Of a DNA stretch of 64,000 nucleotides, positions 48,670 through 61,200 are shown piece by piece. The DNA is taken from assembly GCA_023101725.1 (NCBI GenBank), contig JALJCO010000010.1, positions 1 to 64,000 of the forward strand. Reading direction: 5' to 3'. Made by a program: the position numbers and the translations under genes. Numbering within the stretch: position 1 is the first letter of the stretch; every line of letters begins with the position of its first letter. The notes beneath the pieces were generated by a model, which saw only the letters and a program-made list of their open reading frames with translations, was not told where the DNA came from and did no database searches. The stretch is from Atherinomorus stipes (Eukaryota; Chordata; Actinopteri; Atheriniformes; Atherinidae).

Positions 48670-51600
48670 TATCTGAAACACGCAAGAACACAGATACAGT
48701 GAGTAAAGTATTCAGGCTCAGTGAGAAACAGGATTTTTGGTTCCTGAAGTAAACTCCAGGGAGTTTCACTTTGAATGACCCTTTTTTTGTTTTTAAAAGA
48801 TATGTGGCTTCATGGCTTCAAAAAGCAATTTCCAATTTATTTAAACGGAGTCAAGACTTCATGAGCAATTTGACTCATAATTCGGCTTTCACTCTGCTCG
48901 AGCTTTCTTTAATGACTCCACCACACATCTGTTAGAGGTGCCTCAGTTTGCGTGACCTCCACAGTTTAAGTGTTATGATTGAAATTGGCATTATTGACTC
49001 CCAAGCCACTTGGTTTTTGTGAGCGCCAAATCAATGGTCAGATGGAGAACCCCTGCCTGTCATCCTTTGTGAAATGTTTGTTTGCAGCTAAACATTTAAG
49101 CTTGGTTTAGATTCTTACGATGCCTGCAAAGCCTTACACAACATGCCCAGAATCAGATTTGCTTAAACAATCCATTATGATGCCAACAGAAAAAGCCTTG
49201 CAGGAGTTTCTATATAAACTCATTTCTTTTCTATCTCTCTGAATAGAAATAGCTTGTGAATTTGAGTTTTTGTAATATACACGAAGTGTTGTCTCACCAG
49301 TCATGTTGTATGTAATAAATTTGCTGTACTTTACCAGAATATGTTGGCAGCTTTTTGTTTTTAGATGAGTGGCCTGACTTCCACTGAGCCATAAAACACA
49401 CGTGGAGAGGTTGTTATCATTCATCAAGACTAAGCTGTCACAACATAAATCTGACTGAATTTAGATCCATTATGAAAATAAAACCTTGATTTATAGCACA
49501 GCGCCATTACGATCAAGTTAGACTAGCAACACATAAATAATTTTCTCATTTATTCCAAACTTATTATGCACAGGATGTGAAGTGAAGCATGTTCAAGTGT
49601 AAAAAAAAAAAAAAAAAAAAAAACAACTTCTGAAATAAAAGATATCAGAGCTAAAGAGACACAGCTGCTGCAAGACATCCGGTTAAGCAATCATTTAACT
49701 GTCCTCTTACTGATACATCCTCTTTTTTTTTTTCAATTCTTTTGCCCATTTCAGCTTTGTCCACTGAGAGCCGGACCCATGGAACCAGAGTACTTATCAC
49801 TCCTGCTCTTGAGCAATATAACAGTAGGAAATGTCTTTGTTGCCCCACCCCACAAGTTTTGGGTACTGGATCAAGTAGCAGCTTGACAAGTTCAAGCAAA
49901 GAGCACTCAAAGAATAGAGCACTGTGTGGATGTTAGGTGTGAAACCAGAGGAATGCAAGTGGCAAATTATATTCATTCTTCAACGTGATGCTTAACAGTA
50001 GTTGGCATTTAGACAATAGCAGCACAGCAACACTTGTATCACCATTACCATCATTTTAAATTGAATTAACGATAGATTCTTGTACTGACAAGGCAGTTTA
50101 ATAGCAACATTATCATTCTCACACCACAGTGAAGCTGTGTAATGTGTGAAAACATATGTATACAAAGAGAATGGCTCATATTTGATAAGCTAGTGTCTTT
50201 GGGTGAGCATATAACTGTGGCCCAGGTCCACATGGATCTGTGTCACCCATCCACTTTATCCTGAGAGTCACAGGTGGCCTGAGCCTTTTTCCAGTAAACA
50301 TTTGTTTTTTAGCTTTTTTAAAATAATTTTATTCAATTCTATAAAGGCATTAAAACATAGGCCTGCACAATGAACTCAATACAACATGAATAAAAGGTGC
50401 ACAGAGAAGAGCAATCTCATATATGTCCCCTTCAACATTAGCATCATTTAGTTTCTTGGGTTTTATACAGTATTTACAATTGCCATCAAATTTATTCCAG
50501 ATAATTACACATTGTTTATGTCCTATTTTTTGCTATTATTTACATAAATTTACAGCATGAACAAATCCTTCATATTTTTCAAGATCGTTCACATTCATTG
50601 AAAACGTCCCATTTTCATACTTCTTTAATATTGTTTTTTATGTGTCGATGGATCTGATTTTTCTTGATTCCTTCAAGTGTGTTCTGTCCTTTCACTGTTA
50701 CAGTTCGTTCCAGAGCTTTGGTTCTAAACTTGGTTTTTAAAAAGTCTGTTCCTTTCTAACTGTAGTGACTTTCTTGCTTTTCATAACTTTCTTGGAGGTT
50801 TACTGGCAATTTTTGGCTTTACATGAGATTAAACAGCCTGGTTCACCAGTTAAATTCATGAAGTTGTTTACAATACTTTTACTAGGCCTACAGTATATAA
50901 AAAAATATCACTTGGTTTACTGCTGTAAAAAATGTGGCAGCAGAAAATGTTACAAAATGTTGGAATGAAGAAATGGAAAAGAGTCCACAATCAAGCTCCT
51001 TTTACATTTCATATTCGCTGGCGTACAAAGGTAGAGAGCAGGTTCTGGATCTGCAGAAGCGATGAGTCCATGATGAGTCTACACCAATCCAAGCTCTGAG
51101 TGGCACCAACCATCTGCAGCATTACTGAGGCTTATGGGGTTCTTAAAGGAAAATATAGTGTCCAACAAACTGAAAATAAGCATTTACCATTTATTAATGA
51201 GTGTCTGTCAGCATGCTTCCTAACATGGAAACTTCAGACAACTTCTAGTCCATGGAAGAATTTTATGACATCAGTCTGAAAATGTACCCGTGTTAAAACT
51301 TTAAATAGTTACAAAAAATGGGGGGGTTAGACGAGCAAAAGGTTCGGGGGGGGGGTAATCGCGTTTTGTCGCCCCCCCCACCTGACATGTTGAACTGTTC
51401 CCGTTTCTCATCTAGATAAAAATCAATACAATTTTAGTTTGTGTATCTAGATCCACTCAAAAAAGTGTGCTTTAAATTATATACAATTAATCCAGCAGTT
51501 CATATTTGCAATTTTGCCTCTTTCTCTCACATTTTACAAGTTACTCTAAAGTTACATACGACGGTTGTATCATGTGACCTTGGGCGGGGTTGTGACCTTG

Positions 51601-52152
51601 CTAACTTCCTCGTGTCTCTATTCAAAATGGCCTCCATCTTGCACATTTTATGAAAAAAGAAAGCTTAGTTTGATCAATCTGTTCACAAAGATTGTTAAAT
51701 AGCTGGGCGAGGTGATATGTGTTAAAGAAAGACCATTACACCTTAAATGTAAAGGAGTTTTTTTCTGGTCCAAGTTTCTGCCCAAAGAAAAGTAAACCAG
51801 AAAGATGAAAAACTACCAGGGCTGGCATGGTTACATTAGCAAGGAACGTGTTTTCAACGTGACGGGAGTGAGTCGTCATCTACCGACATAAGTAATTGTT
51901 AAATATAAACCGGGTACCGGCCATATTCCTCTGGAAGGTTTAAGAAGAAAACAATTAAAAGAAGAAACAAGCAATGTAAAGAAGAAGGGGTAAAGAACTG
52001 CTTCAGAGTGGTAACATTCCAGAAAAGCAAAGATATTATAAAGTCACGTTGGTAGAAATGCTAACTGGCTAGCTAGATAGCTAATCTGAAGCAGCAGACA
52101 CACGCAAAGGAAAGAGACGCGAGGCCGGCCGGGCTGCAGACAGCAACACATC
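48670..52152. other. lrrc32 3' region and intergenic
   Basis: AATAAA motifs at 49,314 and about 49,477 are candidate poly(A) signals for lrrc32. An A-run of about 24 is at 49,601. About 50,300-50,760 resembles the tail of a LINE. G/C-runs are near 51,320-51,380. No RING-type exon for the following gene is visible. Confidence 0.5.
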
Positions 52153-52293
52153 ATGACTCCTGCACAGACCTCCGCTGTCCACCAGCTGCAACCCTCCAGC
52201 ATCACCCAGAAAGTGCAGTTAATTTACAAACTGTTTCTCCTGGAAAGTGCCCGAAACACACTTGAGCAAGACCTTCGCAACTTCACTAACCAG
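52153..52293 (+). CDS. Tudor gene exon 1 (putative first coding exon)
   Basis: Encodes 47 residues, MTPAQTSAVHQLQ through LEQDLRNFTNQ, with donor CAG/GTAATG in phase 0. The preceding 60 bp are GC-richer (GGCCGGCCGGGCTGCAG) like a 5' UTR. The start is provisional because a RING-coding exon could lie upstream, though none was found. Confidence 0.6.
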
Positions 52294-55200
52294 GTAATGT
52301 TAGCATCGACTTTTCTTTTCACCGCAGGCAAACATTAAGTAAGCTAAGCGATCCTTATACGCGGGCTTGGCACACATGGTTTATCGTGCAATAATTTGCA
52401 TTCCGAAACAGACCAGTCGTCATATTAACTGTCTGCTAAGAGATGATTATGAAGAAATAATGTTAACTTTAAAATTGCTTTACTTCAAATTGTTGCTATA
52501 AATGCCACCAGGTCATATTTCTTATGTCATGAATTTCTTTGAAGCCAGATCAAAATAAATATTCGTTATTAACACTAACGTTTGTGAAAATCGCTTTATA
52601 TACTTGATTATTTAATTACGGAAACGCTATTTACAGCATTTTAAAATCAATTAAGATATTTTTTTCTTTATGTTTCCACCTGATCTGTAACTTCTTCTGC
52701 AACTCAGTTCAGAAATAAACACGTGTTGGGGGTCGAGAGATAGAATTTTGGGTTGGGGGGGGGGGGGGGATTTAAGCTGGGTTCCTTAATCCGGTCCTAT
52801 GAGGGCTGCAATCCTGCAGATTTTCTGTGTTGCTGCTCAAACACAACTGACTCAAATTAAATGGAATCCAACAGCCCATGATGTTCAGGACAATGACTCG
52901 ATAATTTGAGCCAGGTGTGTTTGAGCAGGGATATATTGAAAATCTGCAGGATTGCAGCCCTCATATGACTGGATTGTAGGGAGGGAAAGACGTCCATCAA
53001 AAAATGTAGAAAATTTGAGGCAACAGTGACTCTTTTTTTTAACAACTAGCTCAATGTTTCCCTGCTGCAATATACCTGAGTTATATTAATGGCTTTGCTG
53101 TACACTTGTGCAGGACTTGTCAAAGATCTGTTTAATTTGAATCAGGTGTGTTCCAGCAGGAAACCTCTAATACCTGCAGGATAGTGAGCCTTGAGGACCA
53201 GGGTTGGGGATCACATTATAACACTGTTTCTCAATTCTGGTCCCCCAGGACCCACTGTCCTGCATGTCTTGAAGGTAACCCTACTTTCACACACCTGAAT
53301 CAAACAAATGGCAATTTAACTGGCTTGCAAAGAACATGTGGAAGTTAATTATTTTGAATCAAGTGTGTTGGAGTAGAAAGGAACACATCGAAACTTGCCG
53401 GGACACAAGTCCTGAGGACCGGCATTAAAAAACACTAGAGTAAAAGATGAGAGGAAAACTGATCAGGGAAGCTGCCAATAGGCAAGGAAAGCGTATTTGT
53501 ACAGCAAGACAAGAGAAAGTGCTTTAGGGCCAGAATCTAGGGTTGTCACGATACCGAAATTTCATTCTCAATACCGATACTAAAGATGGTGGTCAATACT
53601 AGGGCTGGACAATTAATCGAGTCATGGAAACATTGTTATTGAAGAAAAACGATTAATCCTGAAGTGAACAGACTAGTGGAGTTACAGGAAGCAAACTGCA
53701 GGGAGTAAAGAACAGGAATGCATGTATACTGGGTATTCATTTCTATTGCCATTATTATTTTAATATTCTTATTTTACTCGTTTCTAATTTATTTCTGGTG
53801 TGTTTTTTTTTTTTTAAGTTATATTTGAGGTTGAATTTGGTGGTTCAATAAACACTTAAAAAAAATCACTGAATAATCGTTTATATTAATCGTGATTTCA
53901 ATATCAGTCAAACTAATCGTGATTATTATTTTTTCCATAACCGTCCAGCCCTAGTCGATACTCGATACTGAAGGGGAACCCCCTCTCTGTGATTCAGAAG
54001 AGAATAATTAAAAACTTCAACCACCAGTTAGTGTACTTATTTACGTGTCTTTTTCTTCAAAATACTTGAGACCAAATCAAGTAAACAATAGAACAAACAA
54101 ACTGGGGTGAAGCTGCGTGAGATGCTGCTGCGCAAGCACAAAGCTTGCGCTTCTGCGTGGGGGCGGGGTCAGCGGTAGCAGCCGTGGCTCGTTGAGAAAA
54201 ATAAACTGTGCGTTTTCATGTCAGTCTGCACGAATCTCCAGTAACTGTGCGTTCAGACCAAGAGCGACTAAAGCTGTAAAATAGCTTTTGTCGCTCATAA
54301 AAATAGCTGCTACAAAAAATCTGTTCGCTTTTGTCGCTCAAGTCGCTTATGACATCACGTTCAATTTTGCATATCCTTTTAAAAAGACCGTATGCTTTTT
54401 ACCATTAGCAGAGCTTTTGCAGTGATGCTTTCCGTGATTGCTGCCTTGTGCTTTGACAAGTTTTAGCCTGCGATTAACCAGAAATCCCTCTCCTACTGAA
54501 AAACAACGGTCTGGACATAACTGATTAAATTACACCCCAAAACAAAATAATGTTGTAGCTTAGTTAAGTCCATCATCACTGATCTGCATCTGCAGATCTT
54601 CACTCATTCATCTCTCATTCTCAAACTAAACGTCAAGACGAGGGACAAAAGGGAAATACGTATTTTTTTTATCCCTGTCCATTATTATTATAACATGGTA
54701 CTTTCGATAATAAATGATATCGTCCCATTCTCGCAGCATGCTAGCCGCTCGATTAGCAGGCAAGTTTCGCGCCTATTTTAAAAATGATTTTATCAACTTA
54801 CCGGACAAACCAACGGCACGTGATACCTCTTCCCAGGACAGAGCCTTCTTTTGGAGATCCCGAAAGGTTTAAAGTGTCAGGTCATACAATACTGGGGGGT
54901 CAGCGACGGCAGTTATCAGCGTTTCTGCTGTCATTTTGACTCGGAACCAAAATACGGCTCAAGAGTTCAGAGTTCGTTTCCGGGGGACTCCTGGAAGTGA
55001 ACAATGTCTACATTCTGATTGGTTGTCAGGGTTTTACAGCCGAAACGTGTCATAGCCAATTTGCATAAAGTTAAACTATTTTTAACTTTGTTTAGTCGCT
55101 CTAATCGCTCAACTTTTTGTAGCTCGTCGCTTCTGTCGCTTTATTCGCTCTTGTCGCTCCTGTCCATTGAAAGTGAATGACTTCCGGCGATTTTACAGCT

Positions 55201-58200
55201 TTAGTCGCTCTTGGTCTGAACGCACAGTAACACTGGATTTATCGCTAGTCGCTTGTTGAAACAAAAAAGTAAACAGAGGTCTTAAGTTGCTAAGTTAGCC
55301 ACACTGTAAATAATGGGTCCTCCAGGGAGATGCTGTAGGGGAGGGGCTGCCCGCAGAAGTGCCTATTTAAAAGGGCAGAGGCAGCTGATGCATTCGGAGA
55401 CTCAGCAGACGCCAAAGTGGCATGCAAACCTTAAATATCGATACCCGAGCTCATTAATATCTAACTAGATACTCATTTTTAGAATCTTATTTTTTTTTTT
55501 TTTTTGACAACACTACCGCAATCAATTAGGGTCTATCAATATTTTCATTTTTTAGTTAAAAAGTCTATTTTGGTTTTCAATTAACAGTCTACGACATCTT
55601 CCAGTACTTTTAACTTTTAAAATCTTTTAGGCCAAACTCTTCATTAAAAGGCATTAATATCTGACAGCAAACCAGGCTGGATCAGCCAGTAGCAGCTTTA
55701 CACGCTGAATTTTCAGTCTGGCTCATGGAGTGGAGGTGTACATCTCTTAATCTGCCGCTGTGTGAGGACCACCCTCTGTGCTTTTGAAGGAAGGAGGAAC
55801 CTGAGGCTGCACCCACTGCAGAATAAGAGCAAAAGCCTGTTACACATTCTGTTACATACAGCCTGTTACATATTGTTGTTATTGTTGTTCTCGAGGCCAC
55901 AAGAATAAGAAAAATGGTTGTTTTGGTCTGGTCAGTACATAGGTTGCTCCACGAAAACCCTCATCTGCGACAAGTTGTGGATTTTATTTTAAACCACAAA
56001 CTTTGTTTGCTAGGCGGGGTTGTGCACACCGTGATGTCCGTGTATTTGAATGCCACGTGTGTTGTATACACTTCTTACTGTCTCACCACTCCAGTCAGCT
56101 GCTAATTAAAACTGTCTGTTCAGCCTCGTATCTGCGGAAATGTGGAAGTCAAACCTTTCCCCACTGGGTATAATTTGAGCAATAAAACATCTAAAAAGGA
56201 GAAATGGTTGCCATTTTGTTGTATGATCTAATGCTGCTTCCGTACAACATAAAAACATGCACAGCGCCCCCACAGGTCAGGAGAGGAATCGATTCAGAGG
56301 AATTTTTGAGTCAATATTTAATTGGGCGAGGGAATATTGCAGTGCTTCAATTTAATTTATATTTTTACCCCTACTCATACCACAGTTAAAGAACTATGAC
56401 CACAACAGATAGTAATGTTTGTTCATTTTGTTTGTTTGTTTTTTCATCCTAGTTGTGTGAGTTATATGTCTCAATGAAGGTGGGGAATGTTTTGAAATGA
56501 CTTGTTTCATTTCTTGATCATAGAACTAGCATTTTAGCAGGGGCGTGAACACTTTATATCCACTGTAGCCAAATTCACTGCACAGATTTTGTCTTCTGAC
56601 TGGTTGACTGGTGATTTTATTTGGTGTTGCTGCAATAAATAAGGATTTTATTACCATTGCAACAATCTAAAAATGCATCATACAAATGTCAGTCATGTAG
56701 TCTTAGTGGGATGCTTTTTGTCACAATCTTTGATGTGTTAAACCATCTGACATTAGAAATAAATGATGTAAATGATCGCAGCTTAATGGGGAATCTAGCT
56801 GTATAATCGTGCACTTGCACTTTACTGCTTTTTAAAAAAGATGCAAAAAAAATATGGAACTTTTGGAGCTTATGCAACATGTAAGAGTCCATGTGTAGTG
56901 AAGCATAAACAGTGATTTGACTACCAACTGCATTATGTAGGTGTGTTCGTACAATTTTGGCTAACCAAATGCAATGATTTGTTTTCTTATACAGACTTGC
57001 AGTATCTCGAAGCAGTCAGAGAGGTCTCAGTTTGAAAAACAAAAGACTTGTGTGATTTAGATTTCAGACTGAGCTCACGAGTTCTACTTTTTACTGATAT
57101 TTATAAAAGAAATAAATCATTCCACTTAAGCTGTTTTCTACTTGTCTTCCAGGCCTACAAAGAAGTCCATGGCGTCTTAAATTCATCTCTTCCTGCCAGC
57201 ATATTTAGTAATCTTGCAAAGGCTCTAGATGTGAAGCATCAACAAATTTTGAAGCTTTCAGATTCATTGAAGGACATCACTGTTGGTAAGTCACAACTGA
57301 ATGATGTTGTTTTAGTTGCTACCAGACCAGACAAATTACTGACCAATCAGAAGCTGATCAGGGCTTGGAAAACATTTGGTTTAGAGATCCAGCTGCAGTC
57401 TAGCCTAGACTTATGCCAGACTGTGCATATTATAGAGAATATGCTGCTTATTATGGGGTTTTGTCCACCATGTGGGGGAGTACAGTTATTTTTACATCTA
57501 TGCTTAAGGGTTTTCACTAGTGGGCTTTGTTAAAACATGCAGGAGGGAAATGTCCTTACCACAATAAGCTCCGGTGAGAAGTTGAGTTATTATGATGCAA
57601 AAATAGTACAAGTTAACAACTTGGATCCGAGATCCATTATCACCCATTTCAATCTCAGGCATTAGTACTTGCCTTGTATTTGGTCTAAGTTTGTACACCT
57701 ATAAAAAATTTGAAAGCTACGAATCATGGAAATATTTACAATTATTTGAAAAACTGATGGAAGCAAGACCTGCGAGTCAACAAACCAGTAGGCTGCAACT
57801 ATACCATCACAACAAAGGCAAAAGTTATGAATGATTCTGGGTTGTTTTTGTGTGTGTGTGTTTTGGTTTTTTTTCCTGCAGAAGTTATAAGCAGGTAAAA
57901 ATTTTAGGGAAAATGTGATCAAGACATGTGGTTATAATTGTTATCCACACTCTTGATGCCTCTCGTATTATAATTGTTATACATACTTTTCTCCTCTTTA
58001 TCTACGTCTCTGTGACAATGAACCTCCTTTGAAGCTGAGAGTCGTGCTGTCATCAGATTGACATGTTGAGTGTACATGCATAGCTGGCCCGTTCAAAGCT
58101 GAGGCAGCAGTATGCTTACTCAGCACACTTAGCATTTTTTTTTTCATTTTTTGACACCTGAATTTGCTGAGAATGTATCAGTTCTACAGCAATAGATGTC

Positions 58201-61200
58201 GTCAAGGGTGACCCATTTTTCTTTGTTCCTTTTAATGGTTCATTTACTGAGCAGTTAATGCACTTTTATGTAAATATTTTTTTTTAGGAATTGATTCAAT
58301 GGTACCTAGTCCCAAACTTCCAGTCTTTAACATTATTGCACTTTTCTTGATTTTCATCTATTTTGGTACTTAAAGTTTTCAGATATACCGTATTTTCCGG
58401 ACTATAAGTCACTTTTTTTCATAGTGTGGCTACTTGTGCGGCTTATAGTCCAGTGCGACTTGTATATCAAAATATATATAATTTAACATAATTCTAAGTG
58501 TTAATTTATAGTACTCACTGACATGAGCCAAGAAGTAAACATTATCATCTAATGTCACATGATTGCACTCTAGGCTTCTGACAACAATATTCTGCTCCAA
58601 GGGTAAAGATCCCAAAACAGCCTTATCTCAGTGAAGGGAGTTCATTTTGAACATATGGCTGTACTGCCTGGAACAAATCCTCAAAAACCATGATTATCCT
58701 TCCTAATTATGACTTTTATGATCATTCACAGACATTAACTTTGGAATTGGAGTGATTGGGAAGTTTTGGCAGTAACAAAAAGGAAATGAAAAATCTGAAA
58801 ATCGCCCTACTTTGCTGTTATATACAGCAAATAACCTCGACTTATGATCCAGTGCCACTTCTACATGTTTTTTTTTTTCCTTTTCATGTCGCGTTTTTTG
58901 AGTGGTGCGACTTGTACTCCGGAGCAACTTATAGTCCAGTAAATACGGCAGGGCTGTACGGTTGGCTTTTTCACTAGGAGCACTAGTGCTCCCAAATGAA
59001 AAAATTTAGGAGCACAGGAATTTTTCTTAAATAGCACATTTAAATAGTAATAATAAGAATTAACATTAGCCCAGGCAATAGGCCCAATAATGCATTACAC
59101 CGAAAAACAAACAGTTTTAAATACAGAGAACTTCCTGGTGCTACAGTTTTTTTGTTGTCCAGTTGCCTGCCACACTTGGCTGTCCATCCAGCGGTCCACA
59201 GCAGGACTTGGTCTGGGTCAGCTGGGCTTTGGTATGGATGTTGATTTTACATTATGCATTGTTGGTAAAAAGGGCACCAAACCGGTGTTACAGCAAAACC
59301 TGTGACCCATTAAAATCTGTGACTGTAGGGGGCGATAACACCTGTTCCCTGATTATTTTTCTGCACATACTTAACTGTCAGCAGCAGTTAATTTCTTTAT
59401 TTAAATAGCTATATGGCGAGAATTTGCCATGTTGTGAACAGCCATAACTGTTCTCATGACTGCAAAGGTTCTCATAAAAACCCAGGGACTAATGATTGGT
59501 TTACTACATGGAAGAAAAGCTGCACTAGCCATGCTAACGATGTAAAAGCAACGTCTAATGGTTTAGATTGCAGCTGTAACCAAACATCACCTTCAATCAA
59601 AAAATCTCCTAGATATATTATTATTATTAATAATATAATAATAATAATAATAAGTCTGTACTGCCTGTTCTGTGGGACAAATCCTCATAAAACATAATTA
59701 TCCTTCTTAGTTATGATTTTTATGATCATTTACAAGCATTAACTTTGGAATTGGAATAATTCGGCAACCTTTAGTAGTAACAAGTAAGATATGAAAAATA
59801 AAAAAATCACTATTTTAAATAAATAAATACGACTTATCGTCCGATGTTACTTATATGTTTTTTTCTTGTTCACGATGCATTTTTTGACTGATGCGACGTA
59901 AACTCAGGAGCGACTTGTTGTCTGGAAAATACAGTACTTTCCCAACATGGTGGATCAGTTTAGCCCGCTGGTGACTGATGTGCAGATTCTCTACAGAGCA
60001 GAGATCTGACGAGTAGCTTGTATACATTTGCTGTGGCACATCAGTTTTGTAGGATGCAGGATGGCGGGAAAGTTTAAGCCTGGACAAGTCATCCTAATTG
60101 CTAAAGAACTTGACAATAAACAGTGGTGCAGCGTTTTTCTCGTTTAAAGCTTTGGTGAGATGCAGAGGTGCAAATTTGTACTGGTTTTCTCTTTGTGGCC
60201 TCTTGCAGATCTTGAAAATGTATTTAGAGGAACACTTAATATTCAACATAAATGAAGTATTCTCTTTTCTCCTCTCTGGTTTCTACAGAACCCCAAGTTG
60301 GTGCACAGTCTGCTGTCAATAATGGAGTGAGAACAAATGTCCTTAAGCCACTAGGAGTCAAAGGGATCATGATGACGGATGTCCTTAAGTTTGGCCCCAT
60401 GTTGCAGAATTCCCTAATGGCAAGCTCCATAGCGAGAGCAGTCCAGGTTGTTGGAGCAGCCTTGTCCCATCAGCAGCCCAAACTATTCCTCAAGCCCCAG
60501 CCCTCCGTGGTGCAGCAGGATGATATGTCAGACAGCATCTCACCCAACTTAAGCTGCACCACTCTGATTACTAGCACCCCTTGTCATTTAAATGTAGAGC
60601 ACAGTGTTTTTGAGGAAAAAAGCCAACCAAGCGGTGTTTGTGTTCCACCTGCCCCTTCTCAGAGTCACAAGATCAATGACCAGAAATCACAAATACTCCT
60701 CCCGCCTTTACAAGCCATTTTCCCAGTGATCAGTAATGCTAAGCCGCTAATATGGGAATGTGATAGCGACAACCAGGTGCAACACCAAAAACAAACATCC
60801 TCCCAGCTGCTGCACTTCCTCAGAGCAAAAGCTACAAACAAAGGTGCACTGGAGGTCACACTTTTGGAGTGGACAAAAAGCATTTACAAAGCAAATGTTT
60901 CGGCTTCACCTCAGCAAATGTCACCCACCGTTAAAATGCAAAGCTACCAAATCAGACATGTGGTGACAAATGATCTGATAGACCCGCTGGCTCCAAAAAC
61001 GTTGCACACAAACATGAAAAACCAAGTTCCCGTCTTCAGAGTGAAAAGAGTGGAGTCAAACGGCTCTTTGATCTACAGTTGTGTGATCGCGTCAGAAACT
61101 GAATTGTGGGATATTGGAGACATCTTCACAGGGGTGTTGCAGGAAGACGAACCGCTGGAAGCTGAAGACAGCAGAAGCAAACCCGCTCACGTGGAGGACT

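Larger units (their letters stand above)
53540..55513. mobile_element. Outer DNA transposon with GTTGTCACGATACC end
   Basis: The left end GGGTTGTCACGATACCGAAA and the right end ACTCATTTTTAGAATC followed by TGACAACACT are inverted counterparts of a common fish repeat. Two other elements (53,601-53,952 and 54,245-55,227) are inserted in it. No transposase is seen. Confidence 0.6.
52294..57152 (+). other. Tudor gene intron 1, transposon nest
   Basis: 4.9 kb holding three palindromic MITEs (52,770-53,435), then a multi-layer nest of DNA transposons (53,540-55,513). The remainder shows nothing coding that I can recognise. Confidence 0.7.
57286..60288 (+). other. Tudor gene intron 2, repeat-rich
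   Basis: 3.0 kb without a recognised exon. It includes the transposon copies at 58,387-58,948 and 59,655-59,937 and an AAT/ATT microsatellite near 59,617-59,652. Confidence 0.6.

Noticed and set aside
49742..49936. Cys-containing 64-aa frame considered as a missing RING exon for the Tudor gene
   Set aside because: The cysteines (CLCC, CGC) do not have RING spacing and there are no matching splice sites.
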